Assembly: GCA_011525785.1 (NCBI GenBank)
Contig: WYBT01000051.1
Location: 1 to 64,000 of the forward strand
Direction of reading: 5' to 3'
DNA from: Planctomycetaceae bacterium
GTDB taxonomy: Bacteria; Planctomycetota; UBA1135; GCA-002686595
DNA: 64,000 bases
The position numbers and the translations under genes were made by a program. The notes under the pieces were generated by a model that saw nothing but the letters and a program-made list of their open reading frames with translations, had not been told where the DNA came from and did no database searches. Positions within the stretch are counted from its first letter, which is position 1, and each line of letters begins with the position of its first letter. Below, in pieces: positions 35,012-42,929 of the stretch.

Positions 35012-37423
35012 TCACGGCACGAGCACCCGCACCGGCTGCCCGGGCCCGACTTCGAAGCGCAGTCGCACGCGCGCGGCGCCCTGGGGCGAGTCGCCGAACA
35101 GCACGTAACGGCCATCGCGCAGATCCACGCGCGAGCGGCCGTGCGACAGCTCGAGCATGCGCTCCAGCGCTTCGCAGTGGTCGACGGCCACCAGGAGCGA
35201 CCAGACCGTGTCGTCGCCCTCACGCGCCGGCGGCCAGACGAGTTCGATCGCGCGTGTTGCACCGAGCGTGTGAGCGCCCAGGTCGACTTCGCTCGCGCCG
35301 TCGAGTTGAGCACTTCCGAGGTTCACGGCCCCGAACTGGTCGACGGCGTAGAACAGTCGCGCCCCCGCTGGCAGGAACCAAGCGCCGACCTCGCCCGTGC
35401 GCGGGTCGACGGAGCACGAAATCCCCTGCCCATCGGCGATCGAGAAGGCGTGAACGCGCGCGGTCAGCGGCGTGTGGTAGGGATCGACGAGCCGCACGCG
35501 CACGGGCGCAGAGCTCAGCTTCTCCCCTTCGCCGACGCGCAGCTCGAGCACCGGCGACAAGCGCGGATCGAAGTCGTGCGACAGCAAGTAGCCCGGAGCG
35601 CCGAGCGGCTTGACCTGCGCGACGAGCGGGCAGCTCGCGTAGTCGGCGTACGTGGCCCAGCCGTCGTCGTCGGTGACCATGGACTGCCGCCACGGCGCGG
35701 GCTCGGTTTGATTCGTCTGCAGCGTCACCATGGCGCGCGCCAGCGGAGCGCCGTCGCCGGCGACGAAGCGCAAGCGCAGCGGCGGCCGGGCCTGCAGCTC
35801 CAGATCGAGTTCGGCTTCTTCCTGCAGATCCTCGAAGAACACGAACTCGTCCGCGGAGAGCTCATCGGGCGCAGCGGCGCGCGCGAAGACCCGCAGCGGC
35901 GTCTCGCTGATCCCCTTCAACGCGTAGCGGCCCTCAGCGTCCGCCGTCGTCCTGGGCGCGCCAATCGACGCGCCCAAGCCGCGCGCGACCCACACGTGCG
36001 CGCCAGCGAGCGGTCGGCCCGCGCTCGCCACCACGCCGCGCAGGATGCGGCCGCGCGGCAGGTTGATCACGAGCGCGAGCTCATCCTCTTCGCCGCTGAC
36101 CGTTCCCGAGGTCGCGCCGAGCTCCGGCCCGCGCGCGAGCCAGCGGTGCGTGCGCCGCGGCAGGTCCGGGAACTCGAAGCGTCCCTGCGCGTCGGTCCAC
36201 GCAAAGCGCGGATCGTCGCCGTACCAGACGCCGCTCGGCAGTCCCTGCATGTCGCGCACGTGGTTCTCGATGTCGATGTACGCGTTGGCGACGGGCTCGC
36301 CGTCGGGGCCGAGCACCACGCCCACCAACTTCTGCGCGCGCCCGCGCAGCGCCAAATCCACGTGCTGCAAGCCCTCGGTGGAAACCGCCACCGCCATCAG
36401 CGAGCGGGCGTGCCCCTCGGCGCCGCCGTAGAGGACCAGACCGCCGCGTCCGGCGAACTGACCTTGCTGCGAGAGCTTGTCGAGCGCGACCTCGAACTCG
36501 ACCTGGCCGTCAGCGTCCGTGAAGAACGGCCCTTGCTCGCTCCGGTCGACTCCGAGCGCCGAGACACGCGCGCCCGCGACCACTCGCCCCGCGTCGTCGG
36601 TCACGCGCACGGAATAGCGCCGGGTCTCGACCGCGGGCGCGGCAGCGGGCTCGCTCGGCGGAGCACCCGGCTCTTCGACGCTCGCAACGTCGGCCCGCGC
36701 CGGCGCCTCAGGAATCGGCACGCTCAACTGCGGATCTGCACGCGAGCCGTCGAGCGCGGCGAGCGCGGGCGTCGCAGCCTCCTGCGAGCCCGTGCGCATC
36801 AGCCACAGTCCCAGGCCGACGAACAAGATCGACGCGAATCCGGCCAGCACAGCCCAGCGCCAACGCGGAGCGCGCGCCGGACGCCAGCCGAGCAGCGGCG
36901 CGAGCGCGGCGAGCCAATCGCGGCGCGCGCCGCGGTGCCGTCGGTCGAGCACTCCGCGCAAGGCTTCGATGCCGCGCTTGCGCTGGCTGCGCACAGTCTC
37001 GAGCGGTCGCGCCAGGCGCGCAGCGGTCGCCTCGAGCGTCAGCCCCTCGAAGTAGTGCAGCACGATCACGCTGCGCACGGGCTCGGGCAGCTCGTGCGCC
37101 GCATCGCGCAGCGCCAGCGCGATGTTCGAGCGCTCGAGCGCCTCTTCGGTCTCGCGCGTCTCCTCGCGCTCGGCGCGGAGCAGCTCGGCGTCCTGGCGGC
37201 GCAGCTCGGTGCGCACGCGGCGCGACGCCATGTTGCGCACCACGACGCGCAGCCAGGCGCCGAGCTCCGCGAGCTGCTCGCGCGGGCGATTGAGCGCCGC
37301 GAGCCAGGCCTCCTGCACGAGGTCGTCGGCCGAGCCGGGATCGCGCACCAACTGCTGCGCCAGCGCGCGCAGTTGGCGACTGAGCGCTTCCAGCTCGCGA
37401 TCCGAGGGCCGGTCCGGGTTCAT
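35012..37423 (-). CDS. ECF sigma factor fused to TM helix and carboxypeptidase-regulatory-like domains (copy 1)
   Basis: The 803-residue protein starts with a sigma-70 region 2 (residues about 10-75, SADDLVQEAWLAALNRPREQ) and region 4 (about 105-160, VLHYFEGLTLEATAARL and LETVRSQRKRGIEALR). A single membrane helix follows at about 188-209 (RWAVLAGFASILFVGLGLWL), then an outside part of nearly 600 residues with several carboxypeptidase-regulatory-like beta-sandwich units (RVTDDAGRVVAGARVSALG, GVVLGPDGEPVANAYIDIE, GVVASAGRPLAGAHVWVA). The sigma part should face the cytoplasm while the rest senses something outside; release by proteolysis is possible but inferred. No anti-sigma gene is adjacent. 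It is paralogous to the next gene. Confidence 0.82.
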   Translation of the reverse strand: MNPDRPSDRELEALSRQLRALAQQLVRDPGSADDLVQEAWLAALNRPREQLAELGAWLRVVVRNMASRRVRTELRRQDAELLRAEREETRETEEALERSNIALALRDAAHELPEPVRSVIVLHYFEGLTLEATAARLARPLETVRSQRKRGIEALRGVLDRRHRGARRDWLAALAPLLGWRPARAPRWRWAVLAGFASILFVGLGLWLMRTGSQEAATPALAALDGSRADPQLSVPIPEAPARADVASVEEPGAPPSEPAAAPAVETRRYSVRVTDDAGRVVAGARVSALGVDRSEQGPFFTDADGQVEFEVALDKLSQQGQFAGRGGLVLYGGAEGHARSLMAVAVSTEGLQHVDLALRGRAQKLVGVVLGPDGEPVANAYIDIENHVRDMQGLPSGVWYGDDPRFAWTDAQGRFEFPDLPRRTHRWLARGPELGATSGTVSGEEDELALVINLPRGRILRGVVASAGRPLAGAHVWVARGLGASIGAPRTTADAEGRYALKGISETPLRVFARAAAPDELSADEFVFFEDLQEEAELDLELQARPPLRLRFVAGDGAPLARAMVTLQTNQTEPAPWRQSMVTDDDGWATYADYASCPLVAQVKPLGAPGYLLSHDFDPRLSPVLELRVGEGEKLSSAPVRVRLVDPYHTPLTARVHAFSIADGQGISCSVDPRTGEVGAWFLPAGARLFYAVDQFGAVNLGSAQLDGASEVDLGAHTLGATRAIELVWPPAREGDDTVWSLLVAVDHCEALERMLELSHGRSRVDLRDGRYVLFGDSPQGAARVRLRFEVGPGQPVRVLVP

Positions 37424-37598
37424 CTAGTGCTGCTCGCAGGCGGCCGCTCTGGCCCCGGAAGCCCGGTGGCCCGGGAACTCCTTCAAAGGTGGCGGAAAGT
37501 CGAGAAAAATCGTCGCTCGCTGCGTACGGCCGAGCGCGACGTCCCAGGTGCATGAGGCACAGACACGAGCTGCATCGGCGCCGCACTCACGGGGAGCC

Positions 37599-40022
37599 TC
37601 ACTTCACCACCACGCGCGGCGGGTGGCCGGCCCCGACCGCGAACGGGATCGTCACGCGGTCGTCGCCCGCGGCGGAGCGACCGACGAAGCGGTAGCTCCC
37701 GTCGCGCAGCTCGAAGTGCGTGCGCCCGTGCGCGAACTCGAACAACCGCTCGTAGCCGCAGGAGTCGCTCAACTGCGCGACGAGCAACCAGGCGAGGTCC
37801 GCGCCGCCTGCGAGCGCCCACTCGACCTCGATCGAGCGCGTCGAGCCGAGCGTGTGCAGCCCCAGGTCGAGCTCCGAGACGCCGTCGAGCTCCGCTGCGC
37901 CGATCACGGTCACGCCGTGGTCGTCGACGACGAAGAAGTTGCGCTCCCCCGCGGGCAGTTCGAGGCGCTCGACGACGCCGGTGCGCGGGTCCACGGCCGC
38001 CTGCGTGGCGGAGCTGTCGGCGCTCGCGACGGCGAGCAGGCGCGCCTGGATCGGCGCATGCCACGGATCGACGACGGCGATGCGCACCGTGGAGTGAGCG
38101 GCGCTCGCATCGACGCCGACGCGCAACTCGATCGACTTCGTCGTCCGGGCGTCGAACTCGCGCCGGAGCGCCTCGCCCACCGCGCCCGACGGCAGGAGCT
38201 GCGCCAACAGCGGTGCGTCGGGATAGTCGCTGTAGCGCGCGCGCCCCTCGGCGTCGGTCGACACGCTCTGTCGCCACGGCGCCGGCGCATCCGCAGGGGT
38301 CTCGAGCACCAACATGGCGCGCTGCACGGGTCGCCCATCCGCTTCGATGCACACGAACTCCAGCGGCGGCCGCGCGCGCAACTCGAAGTCGAGTTCCGTG
38401 CGCTCGACGCCCTCGGGAATCGCGTGCAAGGCGTCCGCCGACTCATCCAGGCCCGCTGCGGCTCGCGCAAAGATCCGCACGGAGCGCTCGGTGATCCCGC
38501 GCAGCCGGTAGCGCCCGAGTTCGTCCGTGCGCGCCTTGGGCGGGAGCAAGTTGAAGCCCACGCCGCGCGCAACCCAAACGTCCGCGTTCACCGCCGGCGC
38601 GCCGCTCGAGATCCGCACGACCCCGGCGACTTCGACGCCGCGCGGAAGCGTGATGACCACGTCGAGCACCTCGCTCTCGCCCTCGACCGCGCCGGTGGCG
38701 AGCCCGGTGTCCTTGGCGCGCGCGAACCAGCGATGGCTGCGACGCGGCAAGCCCTCGAGCTTGAAGCGACCTTCCGCATCGGAGCTCGCGCGGCGAGCGT
38801 CGTCGAGCAGGATGACGCCGCCTGGCGCGCTGGCCATGTGCTTGTTCGCGTTGTCGATCTCGATGGAGGCCTCGGCGATCGGCGCGCCGTCGGCGTCGCG
38901 GACGATGCCCGTGAGCGTCTGGCCTGGACCTGAGAGCGCGAGTTCGAACTCCTGCTCGCCGTCGACCGCGGGCACGAGCGCGAGCAGCGACTTGGCCATG
39001 CCGCTCGCGTACGCGTTCACCACGATCCCGCCGCGGCCCGCGAAGCTCGCACGGTACGAGAGCTTGTCCACGGGCAACTCGAAGGCCACGCGCCCGTCGA
39101 CTCCGGTCGTGAACGGGCCGAGCTGCGCGCCGTCGAGGCCGAGCACGTCGAGCCGCGCGCCCGCTACGGCGCGTCCGTCGGCGTCCGTCACGCGCGCTGC
39201 GAAGCGCTTGGTGGCGGCGGCGGGCGCGGAGGGCGGCTCGCTCGGCGGCGCGACGCTCTCCTGCGCGGGCGGCGCGACGTCCGCGCGCGCGGGCTCGTCG
39301 ATCTCGACGGCGCTCACGTCCGGTGCGGACTCGTTCGCCGTGTCGAGCGCAGCCAACGCGGGGCCGCTCGCTTCGTCCGGCGCCGTCCTGGAGAGCCACA
39401 CGCCGACCCCGAGCAGCGCGATCGACGCCAGAGCCGCGAGCGCCGCCCAACGCCAGCCGCGCGCGCGCGTTGGACGCTCGCCCAGGAGCGGCGTGAGCGC
39501 TGCGAGCCAGTCGCGGCGCGCTCCGCGGTGCCGGCGGTCGAGCACGCCGCGCAGGGCTTCGATGCCGCGCCGACGCTGGCTGCGCACGGTCTCGAGCGGG
39601 CGCGCGAGGCGCACAGCCGTGGCCTCCAAGCTCAGCCCCTCGAAGTAGTGCAGCACGATCACGCTGCGCACCGGCTCTGGCAGCTCGTGCGCCGCTTCGC
39701 GCAGCGCCAGCGCGATGTTCGAGCGCTCGAGCAGCTCCTCGGTCTCGCGCGCTTGCTCGCTCGACGCGCGTTCGAACTCGGCGTCCCGGCGCAGGACCTC
39801 GCGCCGCACGCGCCGCGCTGCGAGATTGCGCACCACCGCGCTGAGCCACGCGCCGAGCTCGGCCACGTGCTCACGCGGCCGGTTCAGCGCCGCGAGCCAG
39901 GCCTCCTGCACGAGGTCGTCCGCGGCGTCGGAGTCGCGCAGCAGGTGCTGCGCCAGGGAACGGAGTTGACGGCTGAGCGCCTCCAGGTCGCGCTCGGAGG
40001 GCGAGGGCTGGGCCGGGTTCAT
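37599..40022 (-). CDS. ECF sigma factor fused to TM helix and carboxypeptidase-regulatory-like domains (copy 2)
   Basis: The 807-residue protein has the same order as copy 1: region 2 (ADDLVQEAWLAALNRPREH), region 4 (LHYFEGLSLEATAVRL), a membrane helix near 190-212 (WAALAALASIALLGVGVWL), and a long outer part of carboxypeptidase-regulatory-like units (RVTDADGRAVAGARLDVLG, GIVRDADGAPIAEASIEID, GVVRISSGAPAVNADVWVA). The sigma domains are much more similar between the copies than the outer domains, as expected if the input diverged after duplication. The gap to copy 1 is 175 nt and includes a small GC-rich hairpin near 37460. Confidence 0.82.
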   Translation of the reverse strand: MNPAQPSPSERDLEALSRQLRSLAQHLLRDSDAADDLVQEAWLAALNRPREHVAELGAWLSAVVRNLAARRVRREVLRRDAEFERASSEQARETEELLERSNIALALREAAHELPEPVRSVIVLHYFEGLSLEATAVRLARPLETVRSQRRRGIEALRGVLDRRHRGARRDWLAALTPLLGERPTRARGWRWAALAALASIALLGVGVWLSRTAPDEASGPALAALDTANESAPDVSAVEIDEPARADVAPPAQESVAPPSEPPSAPAAATKRFAARVTDADGRAVAGARLDVLGLDGAQLGPFTTGVDGRVAFELPVDKLSYRASFAGRGGIVVNAYASGMAKSLLALVPAVDGEQEFELALSGPGQTLTGIVRDADGAPIAEASIEIDNANKHMASAPGGVILLDDARRASSDAEGRFKLEGLPRRSHRWFARAKDTGLATGAVEGESEVLDVVITLPRGVEVAGVVRISSGAPAVNADVWVARGVGFNLLPPKARTDELGRYRLRGITERSVRIFARAAAGLDESADALHAIPEGVERTELDFELRARPPLEFVCIEADGRPVQRAMLVLETPADAPAPWRQSVSTDAEGRARYSDYPDAPLLAQLLPSGAVGEALRREFDARTTKSIELRVGVDASAAHSTVRIAVVDPWHAPIQARLLAVASADSSATQAAVDPRTGVVERLELPAGERNFFVVDDHGVTVIGAAELDGVSELDLGLHTLGSTRSIEVEWALAGGADLAWLLVAQLSDSCGYERLFEFAHGRTHFELRDGSYRFVGRSAAGDDRVTIPFAVGAGHPPRVVVK

Positions 40023-40068
40023 GCAGCGAGGGAGTCGGCGGACTTTCGCCGCCTCGAACCTCTAGTCT

Positions 40069-40088
40069 CCCGGCGGCCCCTCGCCGGG
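40069..40088 (-). terminator. GC-rich hairpin after the SDR gene
   Basis: A 7-bp perfect stem CCCGGCG / CGCCGGG with a 6-nt loop lies between the stop of the SDR gene (40132, minus) and the start of sigma-factor copy 2. There is no T-run, so termination is only suggested. Confidence 0.35.
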
Positions 40089-40131
40089 TGGCGCAAAGGC
40101 TCGGAATTTCGAGTCCGGACGCACGGGTCCG

Positions 40132-41076
40132 TCACACGCTGGAGTCGGCCAGCGCCTCGCTCGGGCCGCGCAGCCGCGTCCGCAGCAGCGCGCGAGCGCG
40201 CGTCGAGTCGAGCGAAACATCGGCCGGTCGCTCCTGCTCGAGGCCCGCGTCGCGCCGCAGGCCCGCGCGGAGTTTCGAGCGCGCCGCGGCGACGGACAGG
40301 CCCTGCTCGAGCAGCACGGCCATGCCGAACGAGTAGCGATCGATGGCGACCGGACCGCCGACGTGCAGCAGCCCGCAGTGCTCGCCCAGGGCGATCTCGA
40401 GCAGCGCCGCAGCGCCGTCGCGCACATCGAGCGGCGAGCGGCGCTCGTCGGTGAACAGCTGCGGCGTCTCGCCGCGCTGGAGGGCCGCGAGCAGGCTGTC
40501 GGAGGCGCCCAGGCCGCGCCCCAAGCTCGGCCCGTAGAGCAGCGGCAGGCGCACGATCGAGAGGTTGGGATCCACGCGCGCGTGGACGCGCAGCACGCTC
40601 TCGCCGCCGAGCTTCGAGCGGCCGTAGTCGCTGATCGGGGCCGGCGTCGCGTTCTCGTCGAAGCCGCCCGGGCCAGGCGCTCGCGCGCCGAACACCAGGT
40701 CGGTCGAGCTGAACACGACGCGCGCGCGGCCGCGACTGCAGAGCGCCACGCGGTGCGGCAGGTCGACGTTCATGCGGTGCGCGCGCTCGGGATCGTGCTT
40801 GCAGTCCGCCATGCGCGACAGCGCGGCGCACAGGATCACGTGCGTGGGCTTCCAAGCCGCGAGCGCCTGCTCGAGCTCATCCGCCGCCAGCGCATCGGCC
40901 TCCAGGCGCTGCACTCGCTCGCCGGGGCGCGGGCGCGGGAAGTGCGCCGGATCGCGCGCCAGCGAAGCCACCTCGAGCGCCTCGACGCGCTGCGCGAGCT
41001 CGACCACCCACGCGCCCAGAAAGCCGCTCCCGCCGATCACGGCCAGACGGCGTTGCGAGGAAGCGCTCGGGGGCAA
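40132..41076 (-). CDS. SDR reductase, dTDP-4-dehydrorhamnose reductase-like (RmlD type)
   Basis: The 314-residue protein is an extended short-chain dehydrogenase. It has the nucleotide turn RLAVIGGSGFLGAWV, the ARDPAHFPRP stretch, FSSTDLVFG, and the catalytic Y-x3-K as ISDYGRSKLGGE, followed by IVRLPLLYGPSLGRG. RmlD-like proteins reduce 4-keto sugars, but this architecture also fits general sugar epimerases or reductases. No ATG fits before the Rossmann motif; a TTG at 41076 gives the expected N terminus. It is divergent from the lipid kinase gene at 41105. Confidence 0.78.
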   Translation of the reverse strand: MPPSASSQRRLAVIGGSGFLGAWVVELAQRVEALEVASLARDPAHFPRPRPGERVQRLEADALAADELEQALAAWKPTHVILCAALSRMADCKHDPERAHRMNVDLPHRVALCSRGRARVVFSSTDLVFGARAPGPGGFDENATPAPISDYGRSKLGGESVLRVHARVDPNLSIVRLPLLYGPSLGRGLGASDSLLAALQRGETPQLFTDERRSPLDVRDGAAALLEIALGEHCGLLHVGGPVAIDRYSFGMAVLLEQGLSVAAARSKLRAGLRRDAGLEQERPADVSLDSTRARALLRTRLRGPSEALADSSV

Positions 41077-41104
41077 GCGGGCGCAATCGTATCCTCGCGC
41101 TCGA

Positions 41105-41971
41105 ATGGCTTCGCCCGTGTTGATCGTCGCCAATCCGATCGCCGGTCGCGGTCGCGGCGAGCGCGTGGCGAACGAGCTGGCGCGCGAGCTGCGCCAACGC
41201 GGGTTCGAGGTCGACCTGCGCCTGACGCGGGCCCGCGGCGATGCGCAACGCTGGGCGCTCGAAGCGGGCCGCGGCGCGCCGTTCGTCGTGTCCGTCGGCG
41301 GCGACGGCACGCTGCGCGAAGTGTTCGAAGGGCTCGACGAGCTCACGCCGGTCGCGCTCGCGCCGCTGGGCACGGCCAACGTGCTCAGTCTCGACCTGGC
41401 GCTGCCGCGCGAGCCCGCTGCGATCGCCGAAATGGCGCTGCGCGGGCGCACGCAGGCGCTCGACGTGGCGCGCGCGAACGGAGTGCTCTCGTTCCTGGTC
41501 ACGGGCGTGGGCCTCGATGCGGCCGTGGTGCACGAAGTCGAGCGCGCGCGGCGCGGGCCGATCACCAAGCTCGCCTACCTCGGCGCCGCTACACGTGCGC
41601 TGAAGCACTACCGCGCGCCGCAACTCGAGGTCGAACTCGACGGCGAGCGCGTCACAGGCCCGGTCGGCATGCTGCTCGCGAGCAACGTGGTCCACTACGG
41701 CGGCAGCTTTCGCCTCAGCTCCTCGCGCGTGCTCGACGACGGCGCATTCGAGGTCTACCTGTTCCGCGACGCGCGCCCGTTCGCGCTCGGGACGTTGTTC
41801 GCACGCGCGTTCCTCGCGAGCTTGCCGGGCGGTTCATGCGAGCTGCGCCGCGCGCGGCGCGTGCTCGTTCGCAGCGCCGAGCCGGTTCCCTACCATGTCG
41901 ACGGAGACCGCGGCGGCGCGACTCCGCTCGAACTCGAAGTCTGCGGCCGTCGCCGCGTGATCGTCCCCTGA
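41105..41971 (+). CDS. Diacylglycerol/sphingosine kinase-family lipid kinase
   Basis: The 288-residue protein matches the DagK/YegS family. It has VLIVANPIAGRGRGE at the N terminus, the ATP-binding VVSVGGDGTLREVFEGL, APLGTANVLSLDLALP, and a C-terminal beta domain ending VPYHVDGDRGG. It phosphorylates diacylglycerol or a related lipid; substrate is not predictable. The ATG at 41105 stands at the conserved N terminus. It is followed by kdsA after 5 nt, so both may be coupled in envelope lipid synthesis. Confidence 0.85.
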   Translation: MASPVLIVANPIAGRGRGERVANELARELRQRGFEVDLRLTRARGDAQRWALEAGRGAPFVVSVGGDGTLREVFEGLDELTPVALAPLGTANVLSLDLALPREPAAIAEMALRGRTQALDVARANGVLSFLVTGVGLDAAVVHEVERARRGPITKLAYLGAATRALKHYRAPQLEVELDGERVTGPVGMLLASNVVHYGGSFRLSSSRVLDDGAFEVYLFRDARPFALGTLFARAFLASLPGGSCELRRARRVLVRSAEPVPYHVDGDRGGATPLELEVCGRRRVIVP

Positions 41972-41976
41972 AATTC

Positions 41977-42816
41977 ATGCAAACGACCCGTCCCTCCCTG
42001 CGCCTGGGCGAACACACGCTCGGCGGCGGTCAGCTGTTCGTCCTGGCCGGTCCGTGCGTGCTCGAGGCGCGCGAGCTGATCTTCTCGATCGCCGATCAAC
42101 TCGCCGCGCTGGCCGCTGCGCGCCGCATTCCGCTGGTGTTCAAGTCGAGCTTCGACAAAGCCAACCGCACGAGCGTGAAGTCGACGCGCGGGCCGGGCCT
42201 CGACGACGGCTTGCGGCTGCTGGAAGACGTGAAGCGCCGCACGGGACTGCCGCTCGTCACCGACGTGCACGCGCCCGAGCAGTGCGCGCCCGCCGCGGAA
42301 GTCGTCGACATCCTCCAGATCCCGGCCTTCTTGTGCCGCCAGACCGATCTGCTGCTCGCCGCCGCGGCGACGGGCCGCATCGTCAACGTGAAGAAGGGCC
42401 AGTTCCTCGCGCCCTGGGACATGAAGAACGCGGTCGACAAGTGCGCCGCGGCGGGCAATCCCAACGTGATGCTCACCGAGCGCGGCACGACCTTCGGCTA
42501 CGGCCGCCTGGTCGTCGACATGACCGGCTTCGAGCACCTCTCCAAGTGCGGACGCCCCGTGATTTTCGACGCCACGCACTCCGTTCAAGAGCCCGGCGCG
42601 CTCGGCGCGACGACGGGCGGCAATCGCGCGTTCGTTCCCGCTCTCGCGCGCGCCGCGGTCGCGACGGGCAATGTCGACGGACTGTTCTTCGAAGTGCATC
42701 CCGACCCGGACAAGGCGCCCTCCGACGGGCCGAACATGGTGCGGCTGAGCGAATTCCCCGCGATCCTCGACTCGTGCCTGGCGGTGCATGCCGCCGTGCG
42801 CGCGAACGTGCGCTGA
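41977..42816 (+). CDS. kdsA: 3-deoxy-D-manno-octulosonate 8-phosphate synthase
   Basis: KdsA condenses arabinose-5-phosphate with phosphoenolpyruvate to KDO-8-phosphate, a first step towards LPS inner core. The 279-residue protein has FVLAGPCVLEARE, LVFKSSFDKANRTSVKSTRG, LVTDVHAPEQC, LQIPAFLCRQTDLL, VNVKKGQFLAPWDMKN, TERGTTFGYGRLVVDM and FDATHSVQEPG, and FFEVHPDPDKAPSDGPNM near the end. The Asn-type residue in KKGQFLAPWDMKN fits the metal-independent class, but I cannot decide the class firmly. A decayed second copy lies at 45283-45763, beyond the kinase gene. Confidence 0.94.
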   Translation: MQTTRPSLRLGEHTLGGGQLFVLAGPCVLEARELIFSIADQLAALAAARRIPLVFKSSFDKANRTSVKSTRGPGLDDGLRLLEDVKRRTGLPLVTDVHAPEQCAPAAEVVDILQIPAFLCRQTDLLLAAAATGRIVNVKKGQFLAPWDMKNAVDKCAAAGNPNVMLTERGTTFGYGRLVVDMTGFEHLSKCGRPVIFDATHSVQEPGALGATTGGNRAFVPALARAAVATGNVDGLFFEVHPDPDKAPSDGPNMVRLSEFPAILDSCLAVHAAVRANVR

Positions 42817-42929
42817 GCGCCAGCCGCGTGGCCTAACGACGAGATCCTCGAGGTGATGCGCACGTTCGTGCGGCCCTCCTCTCAGCAGTCACGCCCACTT
42901 CGAGCGCCGGTAAGCTCTCCTCTCCCCAC

